This document shows positions 27,377 to 36,041 of a stretch of 64,000 nucleotides of DNA, one piece after another. Origin of the DNA: Rhodopirellula europaea 6C. Its GTDB lineage: Bacteria > Planctomycetota > Planctomycetia > Pirellulales > Pirellulaceae. The stretch covers positions 62,001 to 126,000 of the forward strand of contig NZ_ANMO01000120.1 in the NCBI RefSeq assembly GCF_000338295.1. The letters are read 5' to 3'. How positions within the stretch are numbered: the stretch's first letter is position 1; every line of letters starts with the position of its first letter. The notes below the pieces were generated by a model, which did not search any database, was not told the DNA's origin, and saw only the letters and a program-made list of their open reading frames with translations. The translations under genes and the position numbers were made by a program.

Positions 27377-27473
27377 ACGCCGCTCTCTGAGCTTTCTGTC
27401 GCGTCAATCAATCAGTGGTCAATAAGACCGCTGATTCATGCGCTTCGATAATTGAACCTGCCCGCCCCGGCAT

Positions 27474-27521
27474 CGGTTCACACGAAGCGAGCGTATCGTG
27501 AACCGCATATTGCGTATCGTG
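27474..27521. promoter_or_regulatory. Inverted repeat plus 21-bp-spaced direct repeats
   Basis: CGGTTCAC (27474-27481) pairs with GTGAACCG (27498-27505). GCGTATCGTG occurs at 27491-27500 and again at 27512-27521, exactly 21 bp (two helical turns) apart, upstream of the lipoprotein-SulP-carbonic anhydrase run. This is a candidate binding site for an unknown regulator. Confidence 0.35.
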
Positions 27522-27541
27522 CTGCGTTCCAAGCAATCACC

Positions 27542-27571
27542 GATAGCGTGGCAACTCTGCCACGGACTATC
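27542..27571 (+). terminator. Hairpin between Cys-rich gene and lipoprotein gene
   Basis: CGTGGCA (27547-27553) pairs with TGCCACG (27558-27564) around ACTC, extended by GATAG/CTATC with a 2-nt bulge. A T-rich stretch follows. Terminator or leader hairpin. Confidence 0.45.
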
Positions 27572-27618
27572 ACCGTTTCAGTTTTGTAATTCCAAAATCG
27601 AAGGAAAGGATTCTCGAT

Positions 27619-27741
27619 ATGACCAAGTTACTTTTTAGTTTGATGTTGGTGGCCGCCTTGGCCGTTGTCACGTCCGTCGGCTGCGCATCAACCGCCGGAG
27701 GAGGTGGTGGCGGTGGAAGCCACGCTGGACATAGTCACTAG
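27619..27741 (+). CDS. Very small Gly/His lipoprotein
   Basis: A 40-residue protein: signal MTKLLFSLMLVAALAVVTS, lipobox SVGC with Cys23, then a mature peptide of only 18 residues, ASTAGG followed by a Gly run and SHAGHSH. A good Shine-Dalgarno (AAGGAAAGGA) lies 9 nt upstream. With so few residues after the Cys, it can only be a membrane-tethered peptide, possibly a weak metal ligand through its three His. It precedes the SulP gene by 217 bp; whether they share a transcript is unclear. Confidence 0.7.
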   Translation: MTKLLFSLMLVAALAVVTSVGCASTAGGGGGGGSHAGHSH

Positions 27742-27958
27742 CGGTTGCATCACGAACGAGTCGGGTTTGTCCATCGAACGACGCGCCCAATCTCGATTCC
27801 CCGGCAGCTCAATTCGCCAGTGGCTCGATTCCCCAGTGGACCAGCCGATCGTTGGCGGCCAGGACGCCGTGTGCTCCAAGCAACGGAGTGCTGGCGGTCG
27901 GTTGGTCCCTTTACCTCTTTAACAAATCGCCAAGCTCTTCTCTCACAAAACAAATCAC

Positions 27959-29527
27959 ATGACCAATTTTCATCGGGCGACCTATTGGTCATCCATCATC
28001 AAGTCACCGAAGCAGGACTTCCTGGCTTCGATCGTTGTCTTCCTGGTCGCCTTGCCGCTGTGCATGGGAATCGCGATCGCCTCGGGGGTTCCCGTCGCTG
28101 CTGGATTGATCACCGGCATCGTCGGCGGTCTTGTCGTCGGCTGGTTCGCGGGCGCTCCGCTGCAAGTCAGTGGCCCGGCGGCGGGGCTTACCGTGATCGT
28201 CTATCAAGTGGTCAATGAACACGGCCTGCTTGCCCTCGGCGCGGTTGTGTTGATTGCGGGGACGTTGCAGTTGATCGCCGGAACACTACGGCTCGGGCGA
28301 TGGTTCCGAGCAGTTTCACCGGCGGTGATTCATGGCATGCTCGCCGGCGTTGGTGTGCTGATCGTTTCGAGCCAATTCCACGTCATGTTAGATGATTCGC
28401 CCAAACAAAACGGGCTAGCCAATCTCGCCTCGATCCCCGCCGCCGCTTACGAAGCCCTGGTCCATCGAGATCCGGCTGCGGGCATTGGTGTGATCGCGAT
28501 CGCTTGTCTGATGGCATGGAAAACGCTTGCCAAAGGACGTTTCGCATTGGTTCCCGCACCGCTGATTGCCATCGTGGTCGCGGCGGTGATGGCTGGAACG
28601 ATGGGACTGCCCGTCGCTCGTGTGCAAATGCCAGATTCACTGAGCAGCGCGATTCATCTTCCATCGCTCGAACTGCTTCAATCTGTACCGCTCAACGTAT
28701 TGCTGCAAGCGGGTGTTTTAATCGCCATTGTTGCCAGCGCCGAAACGTTGTTGTGTGCAGCGGCCGTGGAGAAAATGAAACCGGAAGTGAAGACCGATTA
28801 CGACCGTGAACTCGTCGCTCAAGGGATAGGCAACATTGTCTGTGGCGCACTGGGTGCATTGCCGATGACGGGCGTCATCGTTCGCAGCAGTGCCAACGTC
28901 GAATCCGGTGGACAAACTCGATCGTCGGCGATTTTGCACGGAGCATGGTTGCTCGTCTTTGTCGTCGCGTTGGGTTCCATGGTTCGCTTGATTCCCACCG
29001 CCGGGCTTGCCGCAATCTTGGTCTACACCGGATTCAAACTGATCAACGTGCAAGAGATCAAGCGACTGAAAAGTTACGGATGGAGTGAAGTCGGCGTCTA
29101 TGCCGCCACGCTGTGCACGATCATTGCGACTGATCTGTTGACAGGTGTGATCGTCGGAATTGCGTTGTCCGTCGCAAAGTTACTGATCCGCTTTTCGCAC
29201 TTGAATGCATTGATTGTTCATGGCGAAGGTGATTACTGCCTTTTGCACCTCAGTGGAGCGGCAACGTTTCTTCGCCTACCCGTCCTGGCGTCCTCTCTCG
29301 ATCGCATCATGCCCGGTCAAGAAGTCCATGTGGATTTCGAGCAACTCGATCACATTGACCACGCCTGCATGGACCTGCTGATGTCGTTTGCACAGCGACA
29401 CGAGCAAACCGGCGGCACGTTGATCATCGACTGGGGAACCCTGCACGCTCAGGTCCATGGTATTAGTCAATCAACCAAGGTCGATTCCGAAAGCGACCAC
29501 CATTTGCGTCGTCGCATCGCGGCGTAA
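27959..29527 (+). CDS. SulP-family anion transporter, probable bicarbonate importer
   Basis: 522 residues. The membrane domain (about 20-410) begins with the SulP pattern DFLASIVVFLVALPLCMGIAIASG and contains GPAAGLTVIVYQ, GALGALPMTGVIVRSSANV and about 12 hydrophobic segments. A STAS-like domain follows (about 425-505, EVHVDFEQLDHIDHACMDLL). SulP proteins move sulfate, bicarbonate or other anions. The beta-carbonic anhydrase gene begins 36 bp later, and this pairing points to sodium-dependent bicarbonate uptake, as in BicA-type transporters. That substrate is inferred from context. Confidence 0.9.
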   Translation: MTNFHRATYWSSIIKSPKQDFLASIVVFLVALPLCMGIAIASGVPVAAGLITGIVGGLVVGWFAGAPLQVSGPAAGLTVIVYQVVNEHGLLALGAVVLIAGTLQLIAGTLRLGRWFRAVSPAVIHGMLAGVGVLIVSSQFHVMLDDSPKQNGLANLASIPAAAYEALVHRDPAAGIGVIAIACLMAWKTLAKGRFALVPAPLIAIVVAAVMAGTMGLPVARVQMPDSLSSAIHLPSLELLQSVPLNVLLQAGVLIAIVASAETLLCAAAVEKMKPEVKTDYDRELVAQGIGNIVCGALGALPMTGVIVRSSANVESGGQTRSSAILHGAWLLVFVVALGSMVRLIPTAGLAAILVYTGFKLINVQEIKRLKSYGWSEVGVYAATLCTIIATDLLTGVIVGIALSVAKLLIRFSHLNALIVHGEGDYCLLHLSGAATFLRLPVLASSLDRIMPGQEVHVDFEQLDHIDHACMDLLMSFAQRHEQTGGTLIIDWGTLHAQVHGISQSTKVDSESDHHLRRRIAA

Positions 29528-29563
29528 CCGACCTGCTTACCAACCTACCTATAGGAGACTCTG

Positions 29564-30235
29564 ATGCAAAAGATCAACGAAGGCGTGTACCGATTTCAAG
29601 ACGAGATATTTCCAAGCCATCGAATCCTTTTCGGGCGGCTTCGTTCCGGTCAACAGCCTCGGACGCTTTTGATCACCTGTTCGGACTCCCGCGTCGTCCC
29701 GAGTCTCGTGACTCAGTCCGATCCTGGCGACCTGTTCGTTCTACGCAATGCCGGCAACCTAGTTCCCCACCACGGTGTCGACGGAACAAGCGATGATCGT
29801 GCCGCAGCGGCAACCATCGAGTACGCCATAGACGTACTGAAGGTCCGCAATGCGATCATCTGTGGCCACTCGCACTGCGGAGCCATGCAAGCGGCCATGC
29901 AACCAAGCCAATTACACCGGTTGCCTGCAATGCGGCGTCATTTGGCAACACTAAATATCGAATACTGCCTCGCGGAACTGGATCGGGACGGAATCGAAGA
30001 TCCCACGCAACGCCTTCAGGCAGTCGTCGAAGAAAACGTGCTTGTGCAAATGGCCAACCTAGCGACACACCCTACGGTCGCGCTCGCGGTGAAGGAACGA
30101 CGACTTGCCATCCACGGCTGGGTCTATCACTTCGAGAGTGGCCGTGTCGAAACTTACAGTCCCCAACATGCCGCTTTCATCCCCATCACTCGCGCCGAAG
30201 GCGATCATTCAGCAACAGTAAAAGCAGCGGCTTGA
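29564..30235 (+). CDS. Beta-class carbonic anhydrase
   Basis: 223 residues, the usual length. It interconverts CO2 and bicarbonate. Zinc ligands are in place: Cys39 (TCSDSR, with the Asp41-Arg43 dyad), His102 and Cys105 (CGHSHCGAM). RNAGN at 61-65 is the conserved substrate-side loop. There is no signal peptide, so it acts in the cytoplasm. AGGAG lies 8 nt before the ATG. It is co-directional with and 36 bp after the SulP gene, which suggests an inorganic-carbon uptake pair. Confidence 0.93.
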   Translation: MQKINEGVYRFQDEIFPSHRILFGRLRSGQQPRTLLITCSDSRVVPSLVTQSDPGDLFVLRNAGNLVPHHGVDGTSDDRAAAATIEYAIDVLKVRNAIICGHSHCGAMQAAMQPSQLHRLPAMRRHLATLNIEYCLAELDRDGIEDPTQRLQAVVEENVLVQMANLATHPTVALAVKERRLAIHGWVYHFESGRVETYSPQHAAFIPITRAEGDHSATVKAAA

Positions 30236-30295
30236 CCACAAGCCTTTTCATTCATCTATCCAGAACTCAATTTTCAACGGCCAACGGAATCCAAA

Positions 30296-30577
30296 ATGAA
30301 CTACACACCAAAACTGATCAGAACCACGCCGCTGTTGTTGGCCGTCGCGATGCTTGCATCCAGCGCCGGTTGCTCGACCTTGCCGTGGCGTTCCAAGAAG
30401 CCTGTCGAGACCGCCGACTACCAAGCCTACCTGGATCAGTCGGTTTCTAACGCATCCTATGAACCTTCCTATCAAACCACCGCCGTCGACGGCTCAACAC
30501 TGCCGCCGCCGGTCATCAGCCCTTCGGATCGCGTCGCTGACGCGGGCGGTGGTTGCAATGACGGTTGCTGCCACTAA
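30296..30577 (+). CDS. Small lipoprotein with CNDGCCH tail
   Basis: 93 residues. The signal peptide ends in SSAGC (Cys26), a likely lipidation site. The mature part is polar (Tyr, Ser, Pro) and ends in GGGCNDGCCH, four potential metal ligands within seven residues. The function is unknown. It lies 60 bp after the carbonic anhydrase gene on the same strand and converges on the gene at 30607. The C-terminal Cys/His cluster is in keeping with the other metal-ligand-rich exported proteins in the window. Confidence 0.75.
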   Translation: MNYTPKLIRTTPLLLAVAMLASSAGCSTLPWRSKKPVETADYQAYLDQSVSNASYEPSYQTTAVDGSTLPPPVISPSDRVADAGGGCNDGCCH

Positions 30578-30606
30578 CACCCGGTAACCCTGATCGCATA
30601 GTCAGA

Positions 30607-31737
30607 TCACACGCCCGATGACAGAGATGGTGGCGGTCCATCCATCTGGATTGGCTCATTTCGCGATCCTGCAGGCTCAGGAGCAATTGTGATCGGTGTG
30701 CCGCCGAATCGGCTGACGAGTTCGGCAGCCAATTGGTCGCGGCTCTCTAGTTCCAAAGCACGATTCAGATCGCGGATGGCGACATCCGTTTGCCCAAGGT
30801 AACCGAATTGGTAACCGCGCAAGAAGCGTGCGTAACCGGCTTCCGGGTTTGATTTAAGAAAACTCTCCAGCCGTTTCATCTGGTCAACGAATCCGTTCCC
30901 CTGATAGTACTTACCATAGTTCTTGACGACATAGCCCCAGTCCTCTGGATTCAGCAGCGACGCCGCTCGATGAATCGCACCGGCCGCGCCCTGATAGTCC
31001 CCGACTGCGAACAATCCCTGAGCATACAGCAGCATCAGTTTCCCATCGTTTGGTGATTCAACCAACGCATGATTTGCTAATCGCACCGCTTCACCGTAGT
31101 TGGAATTTCGGAACGCTTCTTCGGCCTGCCCACGGTACGCGTTATCCCGACTTTCAGCGGAACCGACTCTTGTAACCGCATCATTGGAATCAAGTGAGAT
31201 GGCGGGCTTCGCCGCCGAATAATTTGTCGTGCTGGGCGTGCTTGTCACAGCACTTGGCGGAGCGATGACCGACGGGACAACGCTCGATGGCGTTTGGGTG
31301 TAATAGTCGTAATAAGGAGTGTGGAGATGCGTCGAACCAACGGATGAATAGCCGAAACCGGAATAGTAAGGCGAAGCATAGACGTCGATGTGCGGATGGA
31401 AGGAATGCCCGATCCCATAGTGCTCATGACCGATCCCGTGATGGCCGGAGTAGTGGTTGACATGTCCACCGTGATGCACGCTTCCATGTCCGATGCCGTG
31501 ACCGATGCTGTGTCCGATTCCGTGACCAATGCTATGACCGATTCCGTGGCCAATGCCATGACCGGCATGTCCGAAACCGTGGCCACCGTGACCAATGCTG
31601 TGGCCGCCGTGGCCGAAACCATGCCCTCCGCCGTGATGACCATGCTGGGCTTGCACGCTCCCGAATCCGGCAATCGACACCACGAGCGACGCAATGATCG
31701 CAAGAGAACTTCGGCTCAATAGATGAATCGTTGTCAT
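30607..31737 (-). CDS. Exported protein: Gly/His repeat region plus TPR-like domain
   Basis: 376 residues. A signal peptide (about 1-30, ending SVQAQ) is followed by a GHG/GIGHS repeat region (about 31-110) with some 30 His, then a Tyr/Ser/Pro linker, and a helical C-terminal part (about 200-345) that reads as three or four TPR-like helical pairs (AEEAFRNSNYGEAVRLANHAL, LLYAQGLFAVGDYQGAAGAI, GYQFGYLGQTDVAIRDLNRAL). TPRs bind protein partners. The His region could chelate metal. The DNA under the repeat region (about 31440-31640) is internally repetitive. Confidence 0.8.
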   Translation of the reverse strand: MTTIHLLSRSSLAIIASLVVSIAGFGSVQAQHGHHGGGHGFGHGGHSIGHGGHGFGHAGHGIGHGIGHSIGHGIGHSIGHGIGHGSVHHGGHVNHYSGHHGIGHEHYGIGHSFHPHIDVYASPYYSGFGYSSVGSTHLHTPYYDYYTQTPSSVVPSVIAPPSAVTSTPSTTNYSAAKPAISLDSNDAVTRVGSAESRDNAYRGQAEEAFRNSNYGEAVRLANHALVESPNDGKLMLLYAQGLFAVGDYQGAAGAIHRAASLLNPEDWGYVVKNYGKYYQGNGFVDQMKRLESFLKSNPEAGYARFLRGYQFGYLGQTDVAIRDLNRALELESRDQLAAELVSRFGGTPITIAPEPAGSRNEPIQMDGPPPSLSSGV

Positions 31738-32103
31738 GGTGGTGTTCCTTATGCTTGCAGAATGGCGGCTGGCTGAATCGGGCCACCAGCGTGATGTTGT
31801 CTCGCGTTCATCCGAAGTGGCACAACTTCCAGTATACCGACATCAACGTTTAGCGTGGTGGATTTTGCCAAGCGATTGACAGCCAATCACTTTATCTAAC
31901 CGGCAAATCACGGACTGTTCGCACAGCGATGTGTGACTGTGTGGCAACCGACTGATTTCGACAGGTACGCAACTTGCTCCGCTTCCTTGGTGCAATTGGC
32001 GTCTGAACAGATTCCGCCGCCCGTCAAACCAACCAATCACGTCGTCAACTAAGCACTGCTTCTCAAACCGCGATTCCTGCAACGCCAAGACATTGAACTG
32101 CGT
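31738..32103. other. Intergenic region
   Basis: 366 bp between two minus-strand genes. One 81-codon frame lies here (31843-32088), but its composition is not protein-like. Presumably it holds the promoter of the His-repeat/TPR gene; I see no clear element. Confidence 0.4.
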
Positions 32104-33117
32104 TCATTGATCGGACGGAATCACTTCGTGGCCACCTCGGGTGCCCAATGCGTGCCAGATCGTTAGGTCGATTGAATCTGTATAAAATTGAACCGATCCG
32201 TCCACCAAGCTGGCCGGCACCCCGCCGGGGTGATAGCTTCGCGCCGTTACTGAGGCGTAAGTCGGTTCCGTAATCGTCTTGCCCTCGCGGGAAGAGTTGA
32301 AATCAACGTCGTACTCTGCCCCTCCCGAGTTATAGAGCAGCTTGGTGTTGGGACCGAAAGTGGTGGTGAACCCGCTCTGGTGGATACGCGAATCGATCCA
32401 TTCAGTGTGTCCCGAGTTCATTTTGAAGTTACCGCCATAGGCGACGACCGCTTGGGGCAGCGTGGGTGTCGCTTCGCCAAGCGCCGACGGAGTTAAGCCA
32501 TCACGAAGGTAAGGATTGAACGCCTTGACTTCCGCCAGGGCAAGCGTGTTGCTGGTGCCGTCAAGCACATCTCGAAAACCCGTTTTACTGTTGGGAAAAA
32601 CCAGCCCGGTTCCCGAACGCTTGCTGACCGGATCATAGATGAACCACTCGCCCATGTTGACGACGTAATTCATTGGATAATAGGCGAAGTCCGGGTCGGT
32701 GGCCGAAGGCGACGGCCGGGACTGGTCGTTGACTTCGCTGGGACAAAGGTAGGTGGGAACCCTAACGCCCGCGACCTCGCCTTGCGCGCCATAAGGCACT
32801 GTCCAGTCGATCAAGTCAGTCAGGCCAGATTGTTCCAGGTAGGGCAAAAGGCGTGCTTGGAACGACCACGAACTACTCGGTTGATCCGTTCGGTACAGAC
32901 CACCAGAAGGAAACTGATTGAAAGCGCCGTGATAATTGTGCATGGCCAAGCTGACTTGCCTCAAATTGTTGGAGCAACTCATCCTACGGGCCGCCTCGCG
33001 AGCAGCCTGGACGGCCGGCAACAGCAATCCGACCAAGATACCAATGATCGCGATGACAACAAGTAATTCAACCAGGGTAAAGCCGCTTCGGCGGCGTGAG
33101 ACTTGGGCGAGTTTCAT
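32104..33117 (-). CDS. DUF1559 prepilin-like protein
   Basis: 337 residues. The N-terminus has a type IV prepilin leader: basic RRRSG, then FTLVELLVVIAIIGILVGLLLP, cleaved after Gly. The DUF1559 domain follows, with QAAREAARRMSCSNNLRQVSLAMHNY and a late H-x-GG-x-PASLVDGSV region (H-X9-DG motif). These proteins are expanded by the hundred in planctomycetes and are thought to form pseudopilin-like envelope fibres or secretion components. I chose the ATG at 33117, because the frame's upstream opening is a TTG. The gene stands alone within the island. Confidence 0.92.
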   Translation of the reverse strand: MKLAQVSRRRSGFTLVELLVVIAIIGILVGLLLPAVQAAREAARRMSCSNNLRQVSLAMHNYHGAFNQFPSGGLYRTDQPSSSWSFQARLLPYLEQSGLTDLIDWTVPYGAQGEVAGVRVPTYLCPSEVNDQSRPSPSATDPDFAYYPMNYVVNMGEWFIYDPVSKRSGTGLVFPNSKTGFRDVLDGTSNTLALAEVKAFNPYLRDGLTPSALGEATPTLPQAVVAYGGNFKMNSGHTEWIDSRIHQSGFTTTFGPNTKLLYNSGGAEYDVDFNSSREGKTITEPTYASVTARSYHPGGVPASLVDGSVQFYTDSIDLTIWHALGTRGGHEVIPSDQ

Positions 33118-33434
33118 TTTGAGGAAGTCCAGCAAACGTGAGGGTACAGACGGTTAGTTTCCGGCGACACAACGTCTTTGCTGGCTGGGATCAGACTGCC
33201 TTCAGTGAGACTCGACCTGGCTGGCTACGGTTTAGTTGTTATTGAGAATCAATCTCAGTAAGTTAAGTTGTACTGATATGAGTGGTTGTCGCAAGGGCGA
33301 CAGGAACGAATCTGCCAAATTTCCGATCAGGGAGACCCGCTCTGCTTCAGCAATGCCGGCATCATGATGCTCCAGAAACGAGGGAGACGACTTTTTGCCG
33401 TCTCCCTCGTTTCGTCGGCCCACAAAACTCGCGT
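33118..33434. other. Intergenic region with a terminator
   Basis: 317 bp. Apart from the hairpin at 33374-33410 I see only a 5-bp inverted repeat (TGAGA/TCTCA, 33243-33257), possibly near the promoter of the DUF1559 gene. Confidence 0.4.
33374..33410 (-). terminator. Strong hairpin terminator
   Basis: A perfect 14-bp stem, AAACGAGGGAGACG (33374-33387) with CGTCTCCCTCGTTT (33397-33410) and a 9-nt loop, lies just after the stop of the gene at 33435. The A/T ends make it active on both strands. Confidence 0.75.
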
Positions 33435-34115
33435 TTAGTGATCTTCATGCTGGGTTTCAAAGCCTTGTTGCTTCAGCCAACCCATCAACTGATCGGCCGC
33501 GGCGTGGTCGGCCAAGTGGACGTCACGCCAGGTCGGTGCTCGGAACGCGATATCCGAATGACCGTCGTGTTGGTCCACTCGAACTTCCGCGCCGAGCTTC
33601 TTCAACGTGTCAATCATTTGCTTCTCGTTGGCTGAGCCATTGCCGTGCATCCGCTTCCACTTGACCATGCGAAACTCGACCGCTTCGGGGCCCTTGGCGT
33701 AGGCCGGATCGGGATGGGCATGTGAAACGTCGAAGCCAGATTTCGCAAGGAAACCGGCCCACTGCTCGGCCATCTTGTGATCCTTGACCTTCATTTCCGT
33801 CCATTTGGGTTGACGGTATGAAACGTCGTTGTGACCGGAGTGACTGTCCTGCTTGACTTCGCAACCGAGCTTTTTCAGCGTCGCGGCCAATTGCGCGGCT
33901 TTATTCGCGTCGTCCACATGCTGTGACTTCCACTCCGGTAAATAGAACGCGAGCGTTTCACCGCCGTGCGAGTGGTCGCCGTGATCGTGTCCGGCATGAT
34001 CATGCCCCGCATGGTCGTGGCCTTCGTGACCGGCTTCCTGTGCGGAGAGGGATCCACTGCCAAAGGTAAGTGCAGCGCAAGCGGTCAAAGCAAACATCGT
34101 TTTTGTCAACTTCAT
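33435..34115 (-). CDS. Exported His-rich protein with two WK/H domains
   Basis: 226 residues. A signal peptide (about 1-25) is followed by a His/Asp/Gly segment (about 28-55), then two copies of the domain that occurs once at 17652-17996: about 57-133 (YLPEWKSQH, LKKLGCEVKQDSHSGH, DVSYRQPKW, HKMAEQWAGFLAKSGFDVSHAH) and about 143-226 (RMVKWKRMH, LKKLGAEVRVDQHDGH, DIAFRAPTW, ADQLMGWLKQQGFETQHEDH). The second copy has lost the central Cys. The family has no name that I know. A periplasmic metal binder is the simplest reading. It is followed by a strong terminator and appears to be a single-gene unit. Confidence 0.75.
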   Translation of the reverse strand: MKLTKTMFALTACAALTFGSGSLSAQEAGHEGHDHAGHDHAGHDHGDHSHGGETLAFYLPEWKSQHVDDANKAAQLAATLKKLGCEVKQDSHSGHNDVSYRQPKWTEMKVKDHKMAEQWAGFLAKSGFDVSHAHPDPAYAKGPEAVEFRMVKWKRMHGNGSANEKQMIDTLKKLGAEVRVDQHDGHSDIAFRAPTWRDVHLADHAAADQLMGWLKQQGFETQHEDH

Positions 34116-34216
34116 CTTTCAATCCTACATCATTGGGTTTGGTAAACAATTTTTTCAAAGAGCACGCCTCCGCTCGATTGCGAAAGCAATGCCTATTGCA
34201 CGACGGTCTTGGCAGG

Positions 34217-34233
34217 GCGCAGAACGTCTGCGC
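34217..34233 (-). promoter_or_regulatory. 7-bp hairpin downstream of Cys/His-rich gene
   Basis: GCGCAGA (34217-34223) and TCTGCGC (34227-34233) with a 3-nt loop. It lacks a T-tract, so terminator or operator is open. It is 88 nt after the stop of the gene at 34321. Confidence 0.35.
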
Positions 34234-34320
34234 AGAAACCTGACCATGGGTCGGCGATCCGAAAGAACGACGCGCAACAGCAATCAACCGTCACGCATCA
34301 AAGGGCGGAGAGACTCGCCG

Positions 34321-34866
34321 TTAAATTTGCCAGGATTGAAATAGCGCGCAGCGCTGCCCAGCGGGCAAGAATTGAAACTTGAATCTGACGCGGGGGTCGG
34401 TTGCTAGAGCGACTCGCGGCTGGATGACCGGGGTCGGGGTTCCAAACGCGACCGAAGCGTTCGTCTGCACGTCAAGCTGCAATGAAACCAGTCTTGCATC
34501 AACAAAAACACAACGGCCTTCGTCACATGGCTGCGAATGATCGCAGGGATTGCCATCGTGGTGCTCGTGATCCAAAGCCAAATCGCCAATCGGATGATCG
34601 TCATTTGCGTTTTCGTCGTGACCCGCCGAGCGATCGTGATCAGAATCCAACGAGCTGTGGCAACCGATCTCGTCATGCCCGCCCAGCGGAGACGTATGAT
34701 TGTGATGCGCGCAACATCCCACCAACGCATGCACATTGAATGCGATCAGTGTTAGTAGATGGATGCAGGACGAAAACAAATCAGCGTTCTTGGTGGAAGT
34801 ACGAAATGGGTGGGACTTGGACGAGCGATTGTTCGTTTTCAAGGCGAATAAGTCAATACCGATCAA
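34321..34866 (-). CDS. Cys/His-rich exported protein with QSWQI tail
   Basis: About 181 residues if it starts at the TTG that overlaps the FtsX stop (TTGA, 34863-34866). Comparison with the protein at 23295 places the homologous start three codons later, at an ATT, where the other gene has ATG (both contain TGATCGGTAT then GACTTATTC or GACCTTTTC). A hydrophobic stretch ([15 protein letters not shown]) is followed by His/Asp/Cys-rich sequence ([30 protein letters not shown]), and the protein ends ALFQSWQI. It is the last gene of the ABC exporter operon. An exported metal-binding role is inferred. Confidence 0.6.
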   Translation of the reverse strand: MIGIDLFALKTNNRSSKSHPFRTSTKNADLFSSCIHLLTLIAFNVHALVGCCAHHNHTSPLGGHDEIGCHSSLDSDHDRSAGHDENANDDHPIGDLALDHEHHDGNPCDHSQPCDEGRCVFVDARLVSLQLDVQTNASVAFGTPTPVIQPRVALATDPRVRFKFQFLPAGQRCALFQSWQI

Positions 34867-35996
34867 GCTTGGCGAAGCGCATTGACGATCGGGACCGTAG
34901 CGGCTTGAACAGCGGGAGCCAATCCGGCGGCTACGCCCACGACCAATGACACAGCCGTTCCTGTCGCCGCCAAGCCAATGGAAGGGCGAAAGGCAATGGT
35001 GGCCCCCTCGGCTCCGATTGCGAACCCTCCGATGGCCAATGCTGTCATCGCTAACCCCGTGCCCGCGATGCCGCCGACGAGACACAAAATCGTGCTCTCG
35101 GCGAGTACCAGACGCATCGCCCGCAGTGGTCGAACTCCAATGGTTTGCAATACCGCGTATTCCTTAATGCGGTCCTGGACACTCATGACGGTGGTGGTAG
35201 CGACGAGGGACAAAACGAGTCCCACGCAGGCGTAGCCGAGCCAGTGAGCGAAACCGATCAGGTCGACGAGGTCCGAAAGCGTGCTAGCCTGAAAGGCGCC
35301 TTTGCGTCGTGTTTTGGTTGCGACCGATCCAGCTCGCAACGTGGCGTCGATTTCGCTTGCGACTTGATCGGGATCAGCATCGTCGGTCAGCAAGACTTCG
35401 TGTTGCGTTACCAGCCCGGCTGCATCCAGGCCGCGGGTGTATTGAAGAAACGCGAGACTCGTATAAATCAAATTTTCTTCCGAGGGTACGGTCGAAGAGA
35501 AAACGCCAGCAACCTTCACAGAAATGTCGCCGATGGAGAATTGGTCACCTGTTTTCAGTCCTCGCCGCTGAGCGACATTGCGACCGACAATCGCCGCGTC
35601 TCGTTGCTTGGCGAAGGTTTCCCAATTGCCGTTGGTTAACGTCAAGGGCCGCGTTGATTTGATCTGCTGTGGATCGGCACCGTTGAAGACGACAATGTCC
35701 AAACTCGCGCGGCAGTTGTTGGTCCAAACCTGAATCGGCATCACGTCGCGAACGCCGGAAACCTCCTTGATCTTGCGGGAGTAATCCTCGGGCAATCGGC
35801 TGGTCGTCGGGCAGAAACGGTTTTCTTGAAACACGATCAAACTTCGGTCGGCATCCGATCCGGTTGTCAGCCGATGCAATCCTTCCTGGACCGAGCCGAC
35901 GAAACAGAACACGAACATCGCGACCGCCGCACCGGTGACGGTAAGAAGCGTTCGCGTGCGATGACGCCAGAGTGTTTTGAGGACGTAAGTGAACAT
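34863..35996 (-). CDS. FtsX/MacB-type ABC transporter permease (second permease of the operon)
   Basis: 377 residues with the MacB layout: TM1 at about 15-38, a periplasmic domain (about 40-250), then three helices (about 255-370, including [29 protein letters not shown]). These mechanotransmission permeases do not move substrate through the membrane themselves but drive extraction or periplasmic expulsion. It differs from the other permease at 38948, so the two may form a heterodimer with the ATPase at 36042. Downstream, the Cys/His-rich gene overlaps its stop; upstream are 7-bp repeats (36001-36035). Confidence 0.88.
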   Translation of the reverse strand: MFTYVLKTLWRHRTRTLLTVTGAAVAMFVFCFVGSVQEGLHRLTTGSDADRSLIVFQENRFCPTTSRLPEDYSRKIKEVSGVRDVMPIQVWTNNCRASLDIVVFNGADPQQIKSTRPLTLTNGNWETFAKQRDAAIVGRNVAQRRGLKTGDQFSIGDISVKVAGVFSSTVPSEENLIYTSLAFLQYTRGLDAAGLVTQHEVLLTDDADPDQVASEIDATLRAGSVATKTRRKGAFQASTLSDLVDLIGFAHWLGYACVGLVLSLVATTTVMSVQDRIKEYAVLQTIGVRPLRAMRLVLAESTILCLVGGIAGTGLAMTALAIGGFAIGAEGATIAFRPSIGLAATGTAVSLVVGVAAGLAPAVQAATVPIVNALRQA

Positions 35997-36000
35997 TTTT

Positions 36001-36035
36001 GATTGACGATTGAAGATTGAAAATTGCTGGTTGTA
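36001..36035 (+). repeat. Heptameric degenerate repeat
   Basis: gattgac, gattgaa, gattgaa, aattgct and ggttgta in 7-bp phase, between the ATPase gene and the second permease gene. Confidence 0.7.
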
Positions 36036-36041
36036 AAACTG

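Noticed and set aside
31843-32088. 81-codon minus-strand ORF
   Set aside because: No ribosome-binding site, no domain, and composition unlike the neighbouring proteins.
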